Positions 36,450-44,635 of a stretch of DNA of 64,000 bases are shown in pieces; position 1 is the first letter of the stretch, and each line of letters opens with the position of its first letter. A program made the position numbers and the translations under genes. The notes under the pieces are model-generated. The model was not told where the DNA came from. It saw only the letters and a program-made list of their open reading frames with translations, and searched no databases. Origin of the DNA: Propionibacteriaceae bacterium ZF39 (GTDB lineage Bacteria > Actinomycetota > Actinomycetes > Propionibacteriales > Propionibacteriaceae); contig CP154795.1 in assembly GCA_039565995.1 (NCBI GenBank), forward strand, positions 3,534,001 to 3,598,000, in the 5' to 3' direction.

Positions 36450-37054
36450 ACGGCGACGGTAGCGGCCGCCGGCTTCCGGCTGCGGCCCAGCACCAGATCG
36501 GGAAAGGCCTTGTGGACAGCGAGGGCGAGGCCCGCGGCCACAAGATTCTTGACGACATCGCCGGGCCAGAACGCGATATCGGTGAGGAACGCCTTGCCGA
36601 GGGACATGTTGGCGTTGACCATGAGACCGAGGATGCCGGCCGGGTGGATGACCAGGATGCTGGCGGCGATTCCGGAAAGGAAATACCAGAGATAGCGCGG
36701 GCCGGGCAGCCTCGGGAGCACCGTCACCAGCAGTCCGGCGACCAGCGCGGCGACCGGGAATGACAGCAGATAACCGGCCGAGGGCTTGCCGAGGACCGCC
36801 AGTCCGGCCGCCCCACCGGCAAAGACGGGGAGCCCTGCGAAACCGACGACCAGATAGAGCACCACGGCGAGGAAGCCGCGGAGCGGCCCCAGCACCAGGC
36901 CTGCCAGAGCCACCCCCAGCGTCTGCAGGGTGATCGGCACCGGCCCGGCGATCGTGATCGCGGGCATGATCGACAACACGGCGATCAGCGCAGCGAAAAC
37001 GGCGACGAGCGCGACATCGGTCGGGGTGAACGAACGACGGCTGGGAGCGGTCAC
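36446..37054 (-). CDS. bioY: Biotin transporter BioY (S component)
   Basis: 202 aa, six spans, with the BioY signatures PITLQTLGVALAGLVLGPLRGF and GLPVFAGGAAGLAVLGKPSAGYLLSFP. GTG 37054 is preceded by GAGGAGG. The promoter carries a TGAAC-N3-GTTCA dyad, the operator type known for the biotin regulator BioQ in Corynebacterium, which independently supports biotin as substrate. Confidence 0.95.
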   Translation of the reverse strand: MTAPSRRSFTPTDVALVAVFAALIAVLSIMPAITIAGPVPITLQTLGVALAGLVLGPLRGFLAVVLYLVVGFAGLPVFAGGAAGLAVLGKPSAGYLLSFPVAALVAGLLVTVLPRLPGPRYLWYFLSGIAASILVIHPAGILGLMVNANMSLGKAFLTDIAFWPGDVVKNLVAAGLALAVHKAFPDLVLGRSRKPAAATVAV

Positions 37055-37074
37055 AGCGCCTCCTCACAGAAAGA

Positions 37075-37091
37075 CTTGAACAGTGTTCAAG
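37075..37091. promoter_or_regulatory. BioQ-like operator upstream of bioY
   Basis: CTTGAACA-G-TGTTCAAG, a perfect 17-bp dyad containing TGAAC-N3-GTTCA. It overlaps the transcription start predicted from the adjacent minus-strand TATACT box, so bound repressor would block bioYMN. No bioQ gene is in the window. Confidence 0.75.
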
Positions 37092-37096
37092 GCGTG

Positions 37097-37102
37097 AGTA
37101 TA
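37097..37102 (-). promoter_or_regulatory. -10 box of the bioYMN operon
   Basis: TATACT on the minus strand, the closest match to the canonical TATAAT in this window, 43 bases upstream of the bioY start. Confidence 0.65.
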
Positions 37103-37263
37103 GGCTCTCGCGTGAGCTGCTTCGCACAATCTGAAATGTCGACACCCACCCGCGGTCGTTGACCACTCCGGACAGATAGGACACCGTAAAAACGTCTGTC
37201 CCAGGTGCCCAATTCCCGGGCGTCGGTGGGACTGCAGGACGTGCCGGCGACAAAGGAGCATCG

Positions 37264-38094
37264 ATGGCCACTCGACATGACCCCTCAGACCAAGGCGATC
37301 TGGGCGATACCCCCACCCGGGCCGAAAACGTCCCGGCATCGTCCGAGACCGATGCGAAGACCACCGCAGAGCCGACGGCAACCCGGGGCACCGCCGACAG
37401 GACCACTGCCGACGGAACCACCACCGACCGGACCACCGGTGCCGGGACCACCGCCGCCGGGACGACCGCCGCGACCGCTGCCCCGGCGGCCGCCCGGACG
37501 GGCGATACGCCCGAGGCGACGCGGCGCGAAAAGATCCAGGGCACGCGCGGAACTGTGCAGACCCGCGAACAGCGGCTCGAGGAGGAGGCCACCGAGCACC
37601 GACGTGAGTCGGCGTACCAGCTGGCCCGGGCCCGCACCAGCAACCGGACCTCGACCGACTTCGGCCTTCTGCTGCTGCGCGTGCTTCCGGTGATCATGTT
37701 CCTGCACGGCCTGCGCAAGGCGAGCAACTTCAGCGGCTTCCGCGACACCGTGGCAGGCAACAGCTTCGGCGCCCTGGCCCCCGATGTGTTCGCCATCATG
37801 GTCGTCGCCGGACAGCTCATCCTGCCGATCCTGATCGCCATCGGTCTGCTGACCCGCCTCTCGGCGCTGCTCATGGCCGTGATGATGGCCTTCGTCTGGG
37901 TTCTGACCCAGCTCCCGAACGGGCTGATCGACGCCCGGACGGGCGGCATCGTGGGCGAGGCCGCGATCATGTTCGTGATCGTGTCGCTCCCGTTGATCTT
38001 CACCGGTCCCGGCAGGTTCTCGCTGGACCATGCACTCACCGCAAAGCGTGCCGAAGCCCGGGCCCAGCGCCGGGCCGACAAGGCCGTCGCCTGA
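37264..38094 (+). CDS. DoxX family membrane protein with long low-complexity N-terminus
   Basis: 276 aa. Residues about 30-80 are a Thr/Ala/Gly/Asp-rich disordered stretch (TADRTTADGTTTDRTTGAGT); a charged helix (TREQRLEEEATEHRRESAYQ) leads to a DoxX domain with four spans (about 138-155, 178-200, 203-225, 235-255; GLLLLRVLPVIMFLHGLRKA). DoxX proteins are linked to redox and quinone-related membrane complexes, but no specific role is shown here. A good terminator follows. Confidence 0.85.
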   Translation: MATRHDPSDQGDLGDTPTRAENVPASSETDAKTTAEPTATRGTADRTTADGTTTDRTTGAGTTAAGTTAATAAPAAARTGDTPEATRREKIQGTRGTVQTREQRLEEEATEHRRESAYQLARARTSNRTSTDFGLLLLRVLPVIMFLHGLRKASNFSGFRDTVAGNSFGALAPDVFAIMVVAGQLILPILIAIGLLTRLSALLMAVMMAFVWVLTQLPNGLIDARTGGIVGEAAIMFVIVSLPLIFTGPGRFSLDHALTAKRAEARAQRRADKAVA

Positions 38095-38110
38095 GGCGTA
38101 CCCAACAAGA

Positions 38111-38143
38111 AAAGCGTGTCCCCGCCGAGCGGGGACGCGCTTT
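38111..38143 (+). terminator. Rho-independent terminator after doxX
   Basis: 15-bp stem (AAAGCGTGTCCCCGC against GCGGGGACGCGCTTT, one G-U pair) with loop CGA and a T-rich tail. It also serves the convergent DUF6458 gene. Confidence 0.85.
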
Positions 38144-38157
38144 CTGTTTCAGCGGCG

Positions 38158-38403
38158 TCAGATGTCCTCGCGATATTCGGCGCGGGTGCCGCCGCCGGGG
38201 CGGGTGTCACGAACCTCGGTGACGGTACGCCGCGAACGGCTGTTCATGACGAGCTCGATGACGAGCCACACGGCGCCGGCGGCCACGAAGATCCAACCGA
38301 TCATGGTGAGGTCGACATTGGGAATCATGTCGCTGATGGCGAGAGCAAGGATGAGACCGATGACAATCAGGGCAATGGGGCCGCCCACTCGGACTGCGCG
38401 CAT
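38158..38403 (-). CDS. DUF6458 family small membrane protein (first copy)
   Basis: 81 aa, two membrane spans (about 6-26 and 33-53) followed by a basic tail (NSRSRRTVTEVRDTR). ATG 38403 has GGAGG upstream. It is a paralog of the protein at 40336-40605 (both start MRAVR.GGP and share LIVIGLILALA). Function unknown. Confidence 0.8.
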   Translation of the reverse strand: MRAVRVGGPIALIVIGLILALAISDMIPNVDLTMIGWIFVAAGAVWLVIELVMNSRSRRTVTEVRDTRPGGGTRAEYREDI

Positions 38404-38499
38404 AGGTGTTCCTCCGGTTCGTTCAATTGACCGACAAGTCGATCTATATTCGCACCAATAGCCCGTTTGTCCCGCATTCGCCGCGCTTCTGTCCTTGGG

Positions 38500-38505
38500 T
38501 ACCTT
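38500..38505 (+). promoter_or_regulatory. Leaderless promoter -10 box of the DUF2207 gene
   Basis: TACCTT ends 6 bases before ATG 38512. Confidence 0.5.
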
Positions 38506-38511
38506 GGACGC

Positions 38512-40332
38512 ATGAGGCATCTCCTCCGCGTTCTGGCGCTGCTGGTCCTGACCGGGATCGCCCTGTCCTTCTCCCCCGTGGCCCACGCGGACGACCAGCC
38601 CTCGTCGTGGAATATCCCGCGTTATGACGTCACTGCACAGCTGCAGGGGGACGGCACCGCGCGGGTGACGCTCGACTTCGACTTCAATTTCGGCAATGAC
38701 CCGGGGCACGGACCGTTCATCACCCTGCCCCTGCGCCAGGAGGTCCTCAACGATCCCGACGTGTGGCGCATGCTCGACGTCGACGTCGAGTCCGTGACCA
38801 GCGCCACGGGCGCCAACACCGCGATCCAGCGGTCGACCGAGAACGGGATGCTTCTGGTCCGCGTCGGCACCGAAGGCCGGCGCTTCACCGGGGTCCAGAA
38901 CTACCGGATCACCTACCTCATCCGCGGCCTCATCGCCCCGAACCATCCCGAAAGCGGGCTCGACGAGTTCAACTGGAATGCCGTCGGCACCGGCTGGCAG
39001 GTGCCGATCCGCCAGGTCAACGTCACCGTGGAGGGGCCGGTCGACATCACGCGCACGGCCTGCTGGTCGGGCAGCGATTTCCGCTCCGCGTGTGACGCCG
39101 GCCAGCAGGGCGCCACGGCCACCTATTCGGCGACATCGCTCGGCATGGGGCGTGGCATGCAGGTGGTGGCCGGGTTCCCGGTCGGCACCTTCGTCGGCGC
39201 CGAACCCCGCTACACCAAGCGCGCCAACATCGGCAACATGGTCCCCGTCACGCCGCTGAGTGCCGGCCTGACCGGCGTGCTGAGCCTGATCGGCGTGGGC
39301 GCCGTCACCGCTCTGGTACGCCGCAGGGGTCGCGACCTGGCGTATGTCGGGCTCACGCCCGGCCTGACCCCGGCCCGCGGGCAGGAAGCCGCGGTGGGAG
39401 CCGCCAAGCGCACGCCGGTGACCGTGCAGTTCCAGCCGCCGCGCGGGGCAACCCCGGGCGAGGTCGGCACGCTGATCGACGCGAGCGCCGACAACCGGGA
39501 TGTCACGGGCGCGATCATCGACCTCGCCGTGCGGGGTCACATCCACATCCAGCAGCTCTCCGATCAGGATTGGAAGTTTTCCCAGCGCCAGACGGATGAC
39601 CAGCTCCTGCCCTTCGAACGGGAGCTGATGGGCCGCCTGTTCCGCGGCCGCCGCTCGGTCTCGACCACCGACATGAAGAGCCAGGCCTATGCCGGGCTGC
39701 TGCCGAACACGCGCTCGGCGCTCTATCGACAGGTGGCCCAGGAACGCCGGTGGTTCCAGGTCCGGCCCGATCTCGCCAAGGCTTCGGCTGTCGCGATGGG
39801 CGTCCTGATCGCCGTTGGTGGCGTTGGCCTCGGCTTCGTGTTGGGCTGGACGGCCGGGTTGGGCCTCATCGGCCTGGCCGGGGTGATCACCGGCGTGCTG
39901 CTGATGGCGCTGTCGGGAAAGATGCCGGCCCGGACACCGGAAGGCTCGGCCATGCTGGCTCAGAGCAAGGGCTTCGAGCTCTATCTGAAAACGGCGGAGG
40001 CCGACCAGATCCGGTTCGAGGAGGGCATCGACGTCTATTCGCGTTATCTGCCCTATGCGATCGTGTTCGGGGTCGCCGAGCGTTGGACCAAGACGTTCCA
40101 GCAGCTTGCCGCCGAAGGTCGCTATCAGCCGAATATGTATTGGTATGGCTCGCCCTATGGCAGCGGCTTCTTCTATGGCGCGGCCTTCGGATCGATGATG
40201 GATTCGATGACGGCGGCCATGTCCGAAGCGATGTCCTCGGCCATGACCGCCGGGACCTCGGCGACCGGTGGCGGCTCGGGCTTCTCGATGGGCGGCGGCG
40301 GCTTCGGCGGCGGTGGTGGCGGCGGCTGGTGA
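38512..40332 (+). CDS. DUF2207 domain-containing membrane protein
   Basis: 606 aa from ATG 38512 (MRHLLRVLALLV), chosen over an in-frame ATG 45 bases upstream because of the leaderless box and because it starts the signal peptide (cleavage near AHA-DD, residue 23). An extracellular DUF2207 domain (about 24-245) is followed by a span (about 255-275), a cytoplasmic winged-helix-like segment (GAIIDLAVRGHIHIQQL), two more spans (about 425-470) and a C-terminal Ser/Met then Gly-rich tail ending in Gly runs and Trp, as in the family. Role unknown. Confidence 0.88.
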   Translation: MRHLLRVLALLVLTGIALSFSPVAHADDQPSSWNIPRYDVTAQLQGDGTARVTLDFDFNFGNDPGHGPFITLPLRQEVLNDPDVWRMLDVDVESVTSATGANTAIQRSTENGMLLVRVGTEGRRFTGVQNYRITYLIRGLIAPNHPESGLDEFNWNAVGTGWQVPIRQVNVTVEGPVDITRTACWSGSDFRSACDAGQQGATATYSATSLGMGRGMQVVAGFPVGTFVGAEPRYTKRANIGNMVPVTPLSAGLTGVLSLIGVGAVTALVRRRGRDLAYVGLTPGLTPARGQEAAVGAAKRTPVTVQFQPPRGATPGEVGTLIDASADNRDVTGAIIDLAVRGHIHIQQLSDQDWKFSQRQTDDQLLPFERELMGRLFRGRRSVSTTDMKSQAYAGLLPNTRSALYRQVAQERRWFQVRPDLAKASAVAMGVLIAVGGVGLGFVLGWTAGLGLIGLAGVITGVLLMALSGKMPARTPEGSAMLAQSKGFELYLKTAEADQIRFEEGIDVYSRYLPYAIVFGVAERWTKTFQQLAAEGRYQPNMYWYGSPYGSGFFYGAAFGSMMDSMTAAMSEAMSSAMTAGTSATGGGSGFSMGGGGFGGGGGGGW

Positions 40333-40335
40333 GCC

Positions 40336-40605
40336 TCAGAACTCCTCGCGCTTCTCTTCCTTGCGGACGACGCGCTGCGTGATATCGCGTCCGTCGACAT
40401 CCTTGCCGCGTGCTTCCTCGACGATCTCGGTGGCGACCGGACGATTGAGGGTGTAGTCGAGCACGAACCAGACCACGCCGGCTCCGGCGACGATCCAACC
40501 CACGACGTTGAGATTGAGCCCCTGCAGGTTGCTCGTGACCGCGAGCGCCAGGATCAGGCCGATCACCACGAGCGTCAACGGCCCGCCCAATCGAACTGCG
40601 CGCAT
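40336..40605 (-). CDS. DUF6458 family small membrane protein (second copy)
   Basis: 89 aa from ATG 40605 (MRAVRLGGPLTL), matching the first copy; GTG 40629 is an alternative upstream start. Two spans, then a charged tail rich in Arg, Lys and Glu (VVRKEEKREEF). Convergent with DUF2207, four bases apart, so the two DUF6458 copies bracket that gene. Confidence 0.8.
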   Translation of the reverse strand: MRAVRLGGPLTLVVIGLILALAVTSNLQGLNLNVVGWIVAGAGVVWFVLDYTLNRPVATEIVEEARGKDVDGRDITQRVVRKEEKREEF

Positions 40606-40675
40606 CACGATCCCCTGACTGTCGCTCACTTCGGCCCGCCTGCTGGCGTTCCCGGTGGCAAGATCCTAGAGCGTG

Positions 40676-41068
40676 ATGACCGAACTGCTGGAACACGTGG
40701 CTCGCGGGTTCGAGGTCGTGGGTGTGTTCACCCTCGTCGTGGGCCTGCTGTTCGCGGTGACCCTGGCTCTGGTGACCTGGGCCAGATCCCGGGACGGGCG
40801 CCGGGCCTATCGGGCGCTGCGGGAGACCTTCGGCGGCGTACTCCTCCTCGCCCTCGAGATCCTGGTCGCCGCCGATCTCATCCAGACCGTCGCCGTCACT
40901 CCCACTCTGGGCAGCGTGCTGACGCTCGGCCTGATCGTGCTGATCCGGACTTTCCTGAGCTTCTCGCTCCAGGTCGAAATGGAGGGTGACCTCCCCTGGC
41001 GGCGTGCGCTGCGGTCGGGGGCTCAGGTCACTTCGGAGGCGGTACGCCGGGCCGGCCGAGCTGACTAG
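40676..41068 (+). CDS. DUF1622 family membrane protein
   Basis: 130 aa from ATG 40676 (GTG 40673 possible), three spans (about 12-35, 48-72, 80-100). ALRETFGGVLLLALEILVAADLIQTV and LIVLIRTFLSFSLQVEMEG match the DUF1622 pattern. Function unknown. Confidence 0.82.
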   Translation: MTELLEHVARGFEVVGVFTLVVGLLFAVTLALVTWARSRDGRRAYRALRETFGGVLLLALEILVAADLIQTVAVTPTLGSVLTLGLIVLIRTFLSFSLQVEMEGDLPWRRALRSGAQVTSEAVRRAGRAD

Positions 41069-41698
41069 GTACTGTTGCGAAAGTGGCGCGGCGTCACTCG
41101 GGTTCCCCTTTGGCGTCGTCTTATTGTTGGGTTGGGCGAACCTCGGCCCACGTTGCTCCCGGGTCGGCTCCGGTGGCGCCTTCAGCTCCCGTAGCTCCTT
41201 TCAGCTTGCCCTCCCGCTGGGCTGGCGTACCAGCTCTGCCGAAACCACCGGAAACGTGCAATCTCGGGAGAAAACCCGTCGTTCAGCGTGCGTTCCCGGC
41301 AGCCAGCGTGCCTTGGCTGCTTGGGCGTGCGTTTCCTCGGGCCCGAATTCCACCCAGCTTGCCCTCGCCGACTCCGCCCCCGGTGCACGGGGCGCTGGAG
41401 ACGCGAAGGCAAGCTGGCTGAGATGGGGCGCAAGCTCAAGACGTCAACGCGAGCTGACGAGACCTACGGGAGCCGAACAGAGTTACGGGAGCTGAAAGCA
41501 CCCGCGGGGAGCCGACCCGGGAGCACCAAGGACCGACGGATTCACTCGTCCCACGATCCAGTAGGCCTGTCAGCCCGCCCAACGCCTTCCGGTTCACCCG
41601 ACCCACTCCGGGAGTTCACCTAACCGTCCCTGAGGATTCAGCCCTCCTCCCTAGGTTCGGTGGCGACATTCTTTTTGAGGTCTTGCCAAGGAGGCACC
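41069..41698. other. 630-base non-coding block with inverted repeats
   Basis: No gene with proper codon use; the three overlapping plus-strand open frames here have Pro/Ser-rich, non-family translations. It begins with GGTACTGTTGCGAAAGT (41068-41084), similar to the ends of IS6-family elements. It contains a long imperfect inverted repeat (41155-41204 against 41474-41524), a GCAGCCA/TGGCTGC hairpin near 41299-41320, and the phoX leader at its right end. Confidence 0.6.
41155..41524. repeat. Imperfect 50-bp inverted repeat pair
   Basis: GCTCCCGGGTCGGCTCC (41155-41171) and TTCAGCTCCCGTA (41181-41193) recur in inverted orientation at 41508-41524 and 41484-41496. The right arm holds a second TACGGGAGC unit at 41465-41473. 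About 270 bases lie between the arms. Could be a MITE-like remnant or a large RNA hairpin. Confidence 0.7.
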
Positions 41699-43516
41699 GT
41701 GCACGACGACCATGACGAAATCAGCAACGAGAGCGGCAACAAGCTCTTCAGCGACATCGTGAACGCCCGCGCCACCCGGCGCGGCTTCGTTGTCGGCTCC
41801 CTGGGCGCCGCTGCCCTGACCTTCGTCGGCGCCAGCCAGGCGCAGGCCAACCCGAACAAGGGCCCCAACAACAACAGTGGCAAGGGCAAGGGTGCCGACA
41901 AGGGCCTCATCGGCTTCACGTCGATCCCGCTGAACGGTGGCCCCTACCCGACCATCGCCCCGGAGTACGCCCTCGCGGCCATCCTCCCCTGGCGCGAGAA
42001 GATCGACGGCTCGGGCGAGTCCTATCCCTACAACCTCACCTCCGAGCAGCAGGAGAAGGCCATCGGCCTCGGCCACGACGGCATGTGGCTGTTCAATGAC
42101 GAGGTCCTCTGCCTCAACCTCGAATACGGCACGAACTACCACATGTTCGGCCGCAACGATGTCCGCAGCCTCGAAGAGGTCCGCACGGTCCAGGCCGCCC
42201 ATGGCGTTGCGGTCGTGGCGCTCCAGCGGACCGGTGACACCTTCAAGATGAAGCGTGACCGTCGCAACCGTCGCATCCACGTGAACACCCCGGTCGAGTT
42301 CTCGGGCCCGGCTGCCGGCTCCGACCTGCTGGTCACCAAGATCGACAACCACAACCCCAAGGGCACCGTCAACAACTGCTCGATGGGCCACACGCCGTGG
42401 GGCACCTATCTCACCTGCGAGGAGAACTTCGACCAGTACTTCGGGTCGAAGGACAAGTCCTGGACCGCCAGCGACGAGCAGAAGCGCATGAGCATCTCCG
42501 GCCCCAACGAGGGTGCGGGCTATGGCTGGTTCGACTATGACGACCGGTTCGACCTCGCGAAGAACGAGAACGAGGACAACCGCTTCGGCTGGGTTGTCGA
42601 GATCGATCCGCAGAACCCGAACGCCAAGCCGATCAAGCGCACCGCGCTCGGACGCTTCAAGCACGAGGGTGCGACCGTCGTCGAGGGCATCGCCAAGCGC
42701 ATCGTGGTCTATTCGGGTGATGACGAGCGCAACGAATACATCTACAAGTTCGTCTCCGCCCAGAACTGGCGCGCGATGATGGCCCGCGGCAAGCACCCGC
42801 TCGACGAGGGCACCCTCTATGTCGCCGAGTTCAAGGCCGACGGCACCGGTGTCTGGAACGAGCTGAGCCCGAAGAACCCGAAGCTCGCCGACAAGACCAT
42901 GGACTGGATCCTGGTCAACACCCGCGCTGCCGCCGACATCGCCGGCGCCACCAAGATGGACCGTCCCGAGTGGATCACCGTTGGCCAGAACCAGGAAGTG
43001 TTCTGCACCCTGACCAACAACACCAACCCGGTTGGCCACCCCGACCGTCCGGCCAACCTGGCGAACAATGCCGACGGTCACATCGTTCGCTGGAAGGACA
43101 GCCGCAGCCACGTCGGCACGTCCTTCGAGTGGGACTTCTTCGCGATCGCCAAGGAGGTCCACGACAAGGACGGTCAGATGTTCGGCTCGCCGGATGGCAT
43201 CTGGGCGGACATGAAGGGCCGCGTGTTCGTCGAGACCGATGGCACCCAGCCCGGCAAGAACAACGACCAGCTCCTGGTCGCCGACCAGAAGACCGCCGAG
43301 TTCAAGCGCCTGATGACCGGCGTCCGCGGCGGCGAGGTCACCGGCATCACCACCGCCGACAACCAGCGCGTCATGCTGGCCAACATCCAGCACCCCGGCA
43401 ACGGTGACCCCGCGGTCACCGACTTCCCGTCGGCGATGCTCAAGGACGGCCAGACCGTCCCGCGTGACGCCACCCTGGTGATCGTCCGCAAGGACAAGGG
43501 CATAATCGGTTCCTGA
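41699..43516 (+). CDS. phoX: PhoX-type alkaline phosphatase (Tat-exported, DUF839)
   Basis: 605 aa from GTG 41699 preceded by AAGGAGG. A twin-arginine signal (ATRRGFVVGSLGAAALTFVG, residues about 24-43, AQA cleavage near 49) precedes a beta-propeller with PhoX marks: NCSMGHTPWGTYLTCEENFDQYF, AGYGWFDYDD, YSGDDERNEYIYKF. PhoX enzymes use calcium and iron to release phosphate from esters outside the membrane. Members run about 600-700 aa, so this is full length. I see no clear Pho box upstream. Confidence 0.92.
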   Translation: MHDDHDEISNESGNKLFSDIVNARATRRGFVVGSLGAAALTFVGASQAQANPNKGPNNNSGKGKGADKGLIGFTSIPLNGGPYPTIAPEYALAAILPWREKIDGSGESYPYNLTSEQQEKAIGLGHDGMWLFNDEVLCLNLEYGTNYHMFGRNDVRSLEEVRTVQAAHGVAVVALQRTGDTFKMKRDRRNRRIHVNTPVEFSGPAAGSDLLVTKIDNHNPKGTVNNCSMGHTPWGTYLTCEENFDQYFGSKDKSWTASDEQKRMSISGPNEGAGYGWFDYDDRFDLAKNENEDNRFGWVVEIDPQNPNAKPIKRTALGRFKHEGATVVEGIAKRIVVYSGDDERNEYIYKFVSAQNWRAMMARGKHPLDEGTLYVAEFKADGTGVWNELSPKNPKLADKTMDWILVNTRAAADIAGATKMDRPEWITVGQNQEVFCTLTNNTNPVGHPDRPANLANNADGHIVRWKDSRSHVGTSFEWDFFAIAKEVHDKDGQMFGSPDGIWADMKGRVFVETDGTQPGKNNDQLLVADQKTAEFKRLMTGVRGGEVTGITTADNQRVMLANIQHPGNGDPAVTDFPSAMLKDGQTVPRDATLVIVRKDKGIIGS

Positions 43517-43532
43517 CCCCCTTGGTACGCCG

Positions 43533-43562
43533 CAGCGGTCCCGCCTCCGGGCGGGACCGCTG
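43533..43562. terminator. Bidirectional terminator between phoX and the WYL regulator
   Basis: CAGCGGTCCCGCC and GGCGGGACCGCTG form a perfect 13-bp stem with loop TCCG in a convergent gap. Confidence 0.85.
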
Positions 43563-43568
43563 TCGCGT

Positions 43569-44549
43569 TCAGGAGGGTGGCCGCAGATACAACGCCGCGG
43601 CACGCTCGACTGTGCGTACCACCTCGTCCACGAAATCCGGCGGCCCGAGCACCCGGACATCGGGCGCAAACGTGACCACGGCCGCGACCGCCGCCCGGGT
43701 CACCCGGAAGGTCAGCTCGAGTTCCACGGACTCGGGCGTACGCGCACTTTCGGCGATCACCGAGCCGGGGGCCAACTGCACGGTGGCGACCCGGCGGAAC
43801 AGGTCCTCGGCGCCGGTCGCGACCAGGACCCGGACGGGTTGGCCGGGCATCGCGTCCTCGAAGAAGCTGCGCAGATCACGCCAGAGCTGGCCGAGATCGA
43901 GGTCCTCGGGCACGTCCGCGGGCTCGTCGAGCAACTGCACGCCCTGGATCCTCGACGCCCGATAGGTGCGCGGGTCCCGGTCGCGGGCGGCGACCAGATA
44001 CCACACCCCCGCCTGGTCGATCAGGCCATAGGGATCGACGGTCCGCCAGGTAGCTTCCCTGTCCCGAGCCGACTGATAGAGCAACTCCACCCGCCGGCGC
44101 CGCTGGCAGGCCTCCCGCAGCAGCGGGAGATGAGGCACCTCGTCGGCCGCGTTGAACCATCTGCGTCGGTCCGAGACCACCACTTTTCCCAGCGATTCGG
44201 CTTGTTGGATGCCGGATTCGGGCGTGGTGGCGGCCACCTTGGTCAGAGCGGAGGTCAGCGCGCGGCTGAGCCCGAGATCGGCGAGTGAGTCCCGGCCGGT
44301 CCAGGCGAAGAGCGCCTGGGCCTCGGTCGGAGTCAGACCGGTGGCATCGACGGTGAAACCATCCATGAGTACGCAGCCACCACCCCGCCCGCGTTCGGTA
44401 TAGACCGGGACCCCGGCCGTCGACAGCGCCTCCATGTCGCGCAGGACCGTGCGCACGGACACCTCGAGCAACTCCGCGAGCCTCGGCGCGGGCAGGCGTC
44501 GATGCCGCTGGAGCAACAGCAGCAGTTGCAGAAGTCGATCGGCTCTCAC
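43569..44549 (-). CDS. WYL-domain transcriptional regulator (YafY type)
   Basis: 326 aa from GTG 44549. The DeoR-like winged helix is at the N-terminus (LLQLLLLLQRHRRLPAPRLAELLEVSVRTVLRD), then a WYL domain (VDPYGLIDQAGVWYLVAARDRD) and a WCX-like C-terminus. It is divergent from a DinB-fold gene, with a perfect ATGACA-GAAGA-TGTCAT dyad between them, so it probably controls both. Confidence 0.92.
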   Translation of the reverse strand: MRADRLLQLLLLLQRHRRLPAPRLAELLEVSVRTVLRDMEALSTAGVPVYTERGRGGGCVLMDGFTVDATGLTPTEAQALFAWTGRDSLADLGLSRALTSALTKVAATTPESGIQQAESLGKVVVSDRRRWFNAADEVPHLPLLREACQRRRRVELLYQSARDREATWRTVDPYGLIDQAGVWYLVAARDRDPRTYRASRIQGVQLLDEPADVPEDLDLGQLWRDLRSFFEDAMPGQPVRVLVATGAEDLFRRVATVQLAPGSVIAESARTPESVELELTFRVTRAAVAAVVTFAPDVRVLGPPDFVDEVVRTVERAAALYLRPPS

Positions 44550-44572
44550 AATTCCAAGTTTCTCTCAAATAC

Positions 44573-44589
44573 ATGACAGAAGATGTCAT
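44573..44589. promoter_or_regulatory. Operator between the WYL regulator and the DinB-fold gene
   Basis: ATGACA-GAAGA-TGTCAT, a perfect 6-bp dyad with a 5-base spacer. It sits within a wider, imperfect TTCCAAG/CTTGGAT dyad in the AT-rich divergent promoter region. Confidence 0.65.
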
Positions 44590-44635
44590 CTTTGTCCGAT
44601 TTTCTTGGATTCACCACCTCACGAAGGAGCCCCCG

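Noticed and set aside
36450-38210. Long minus-strand 5' extension of the ECF ATPase frame
   Set aside because: It runs antisense through bioY's other frame and doxX; the GTG at 36449 overlapping the bioY stop gives a normal-length ATPase.
41083-41421. Small plus-strand ORFs in the block after DUF1622
   Set aside because: Pro/Ser-rich translations in three overlapping frames, no ribosome site or promoter, and codon use unlike the neighbours.
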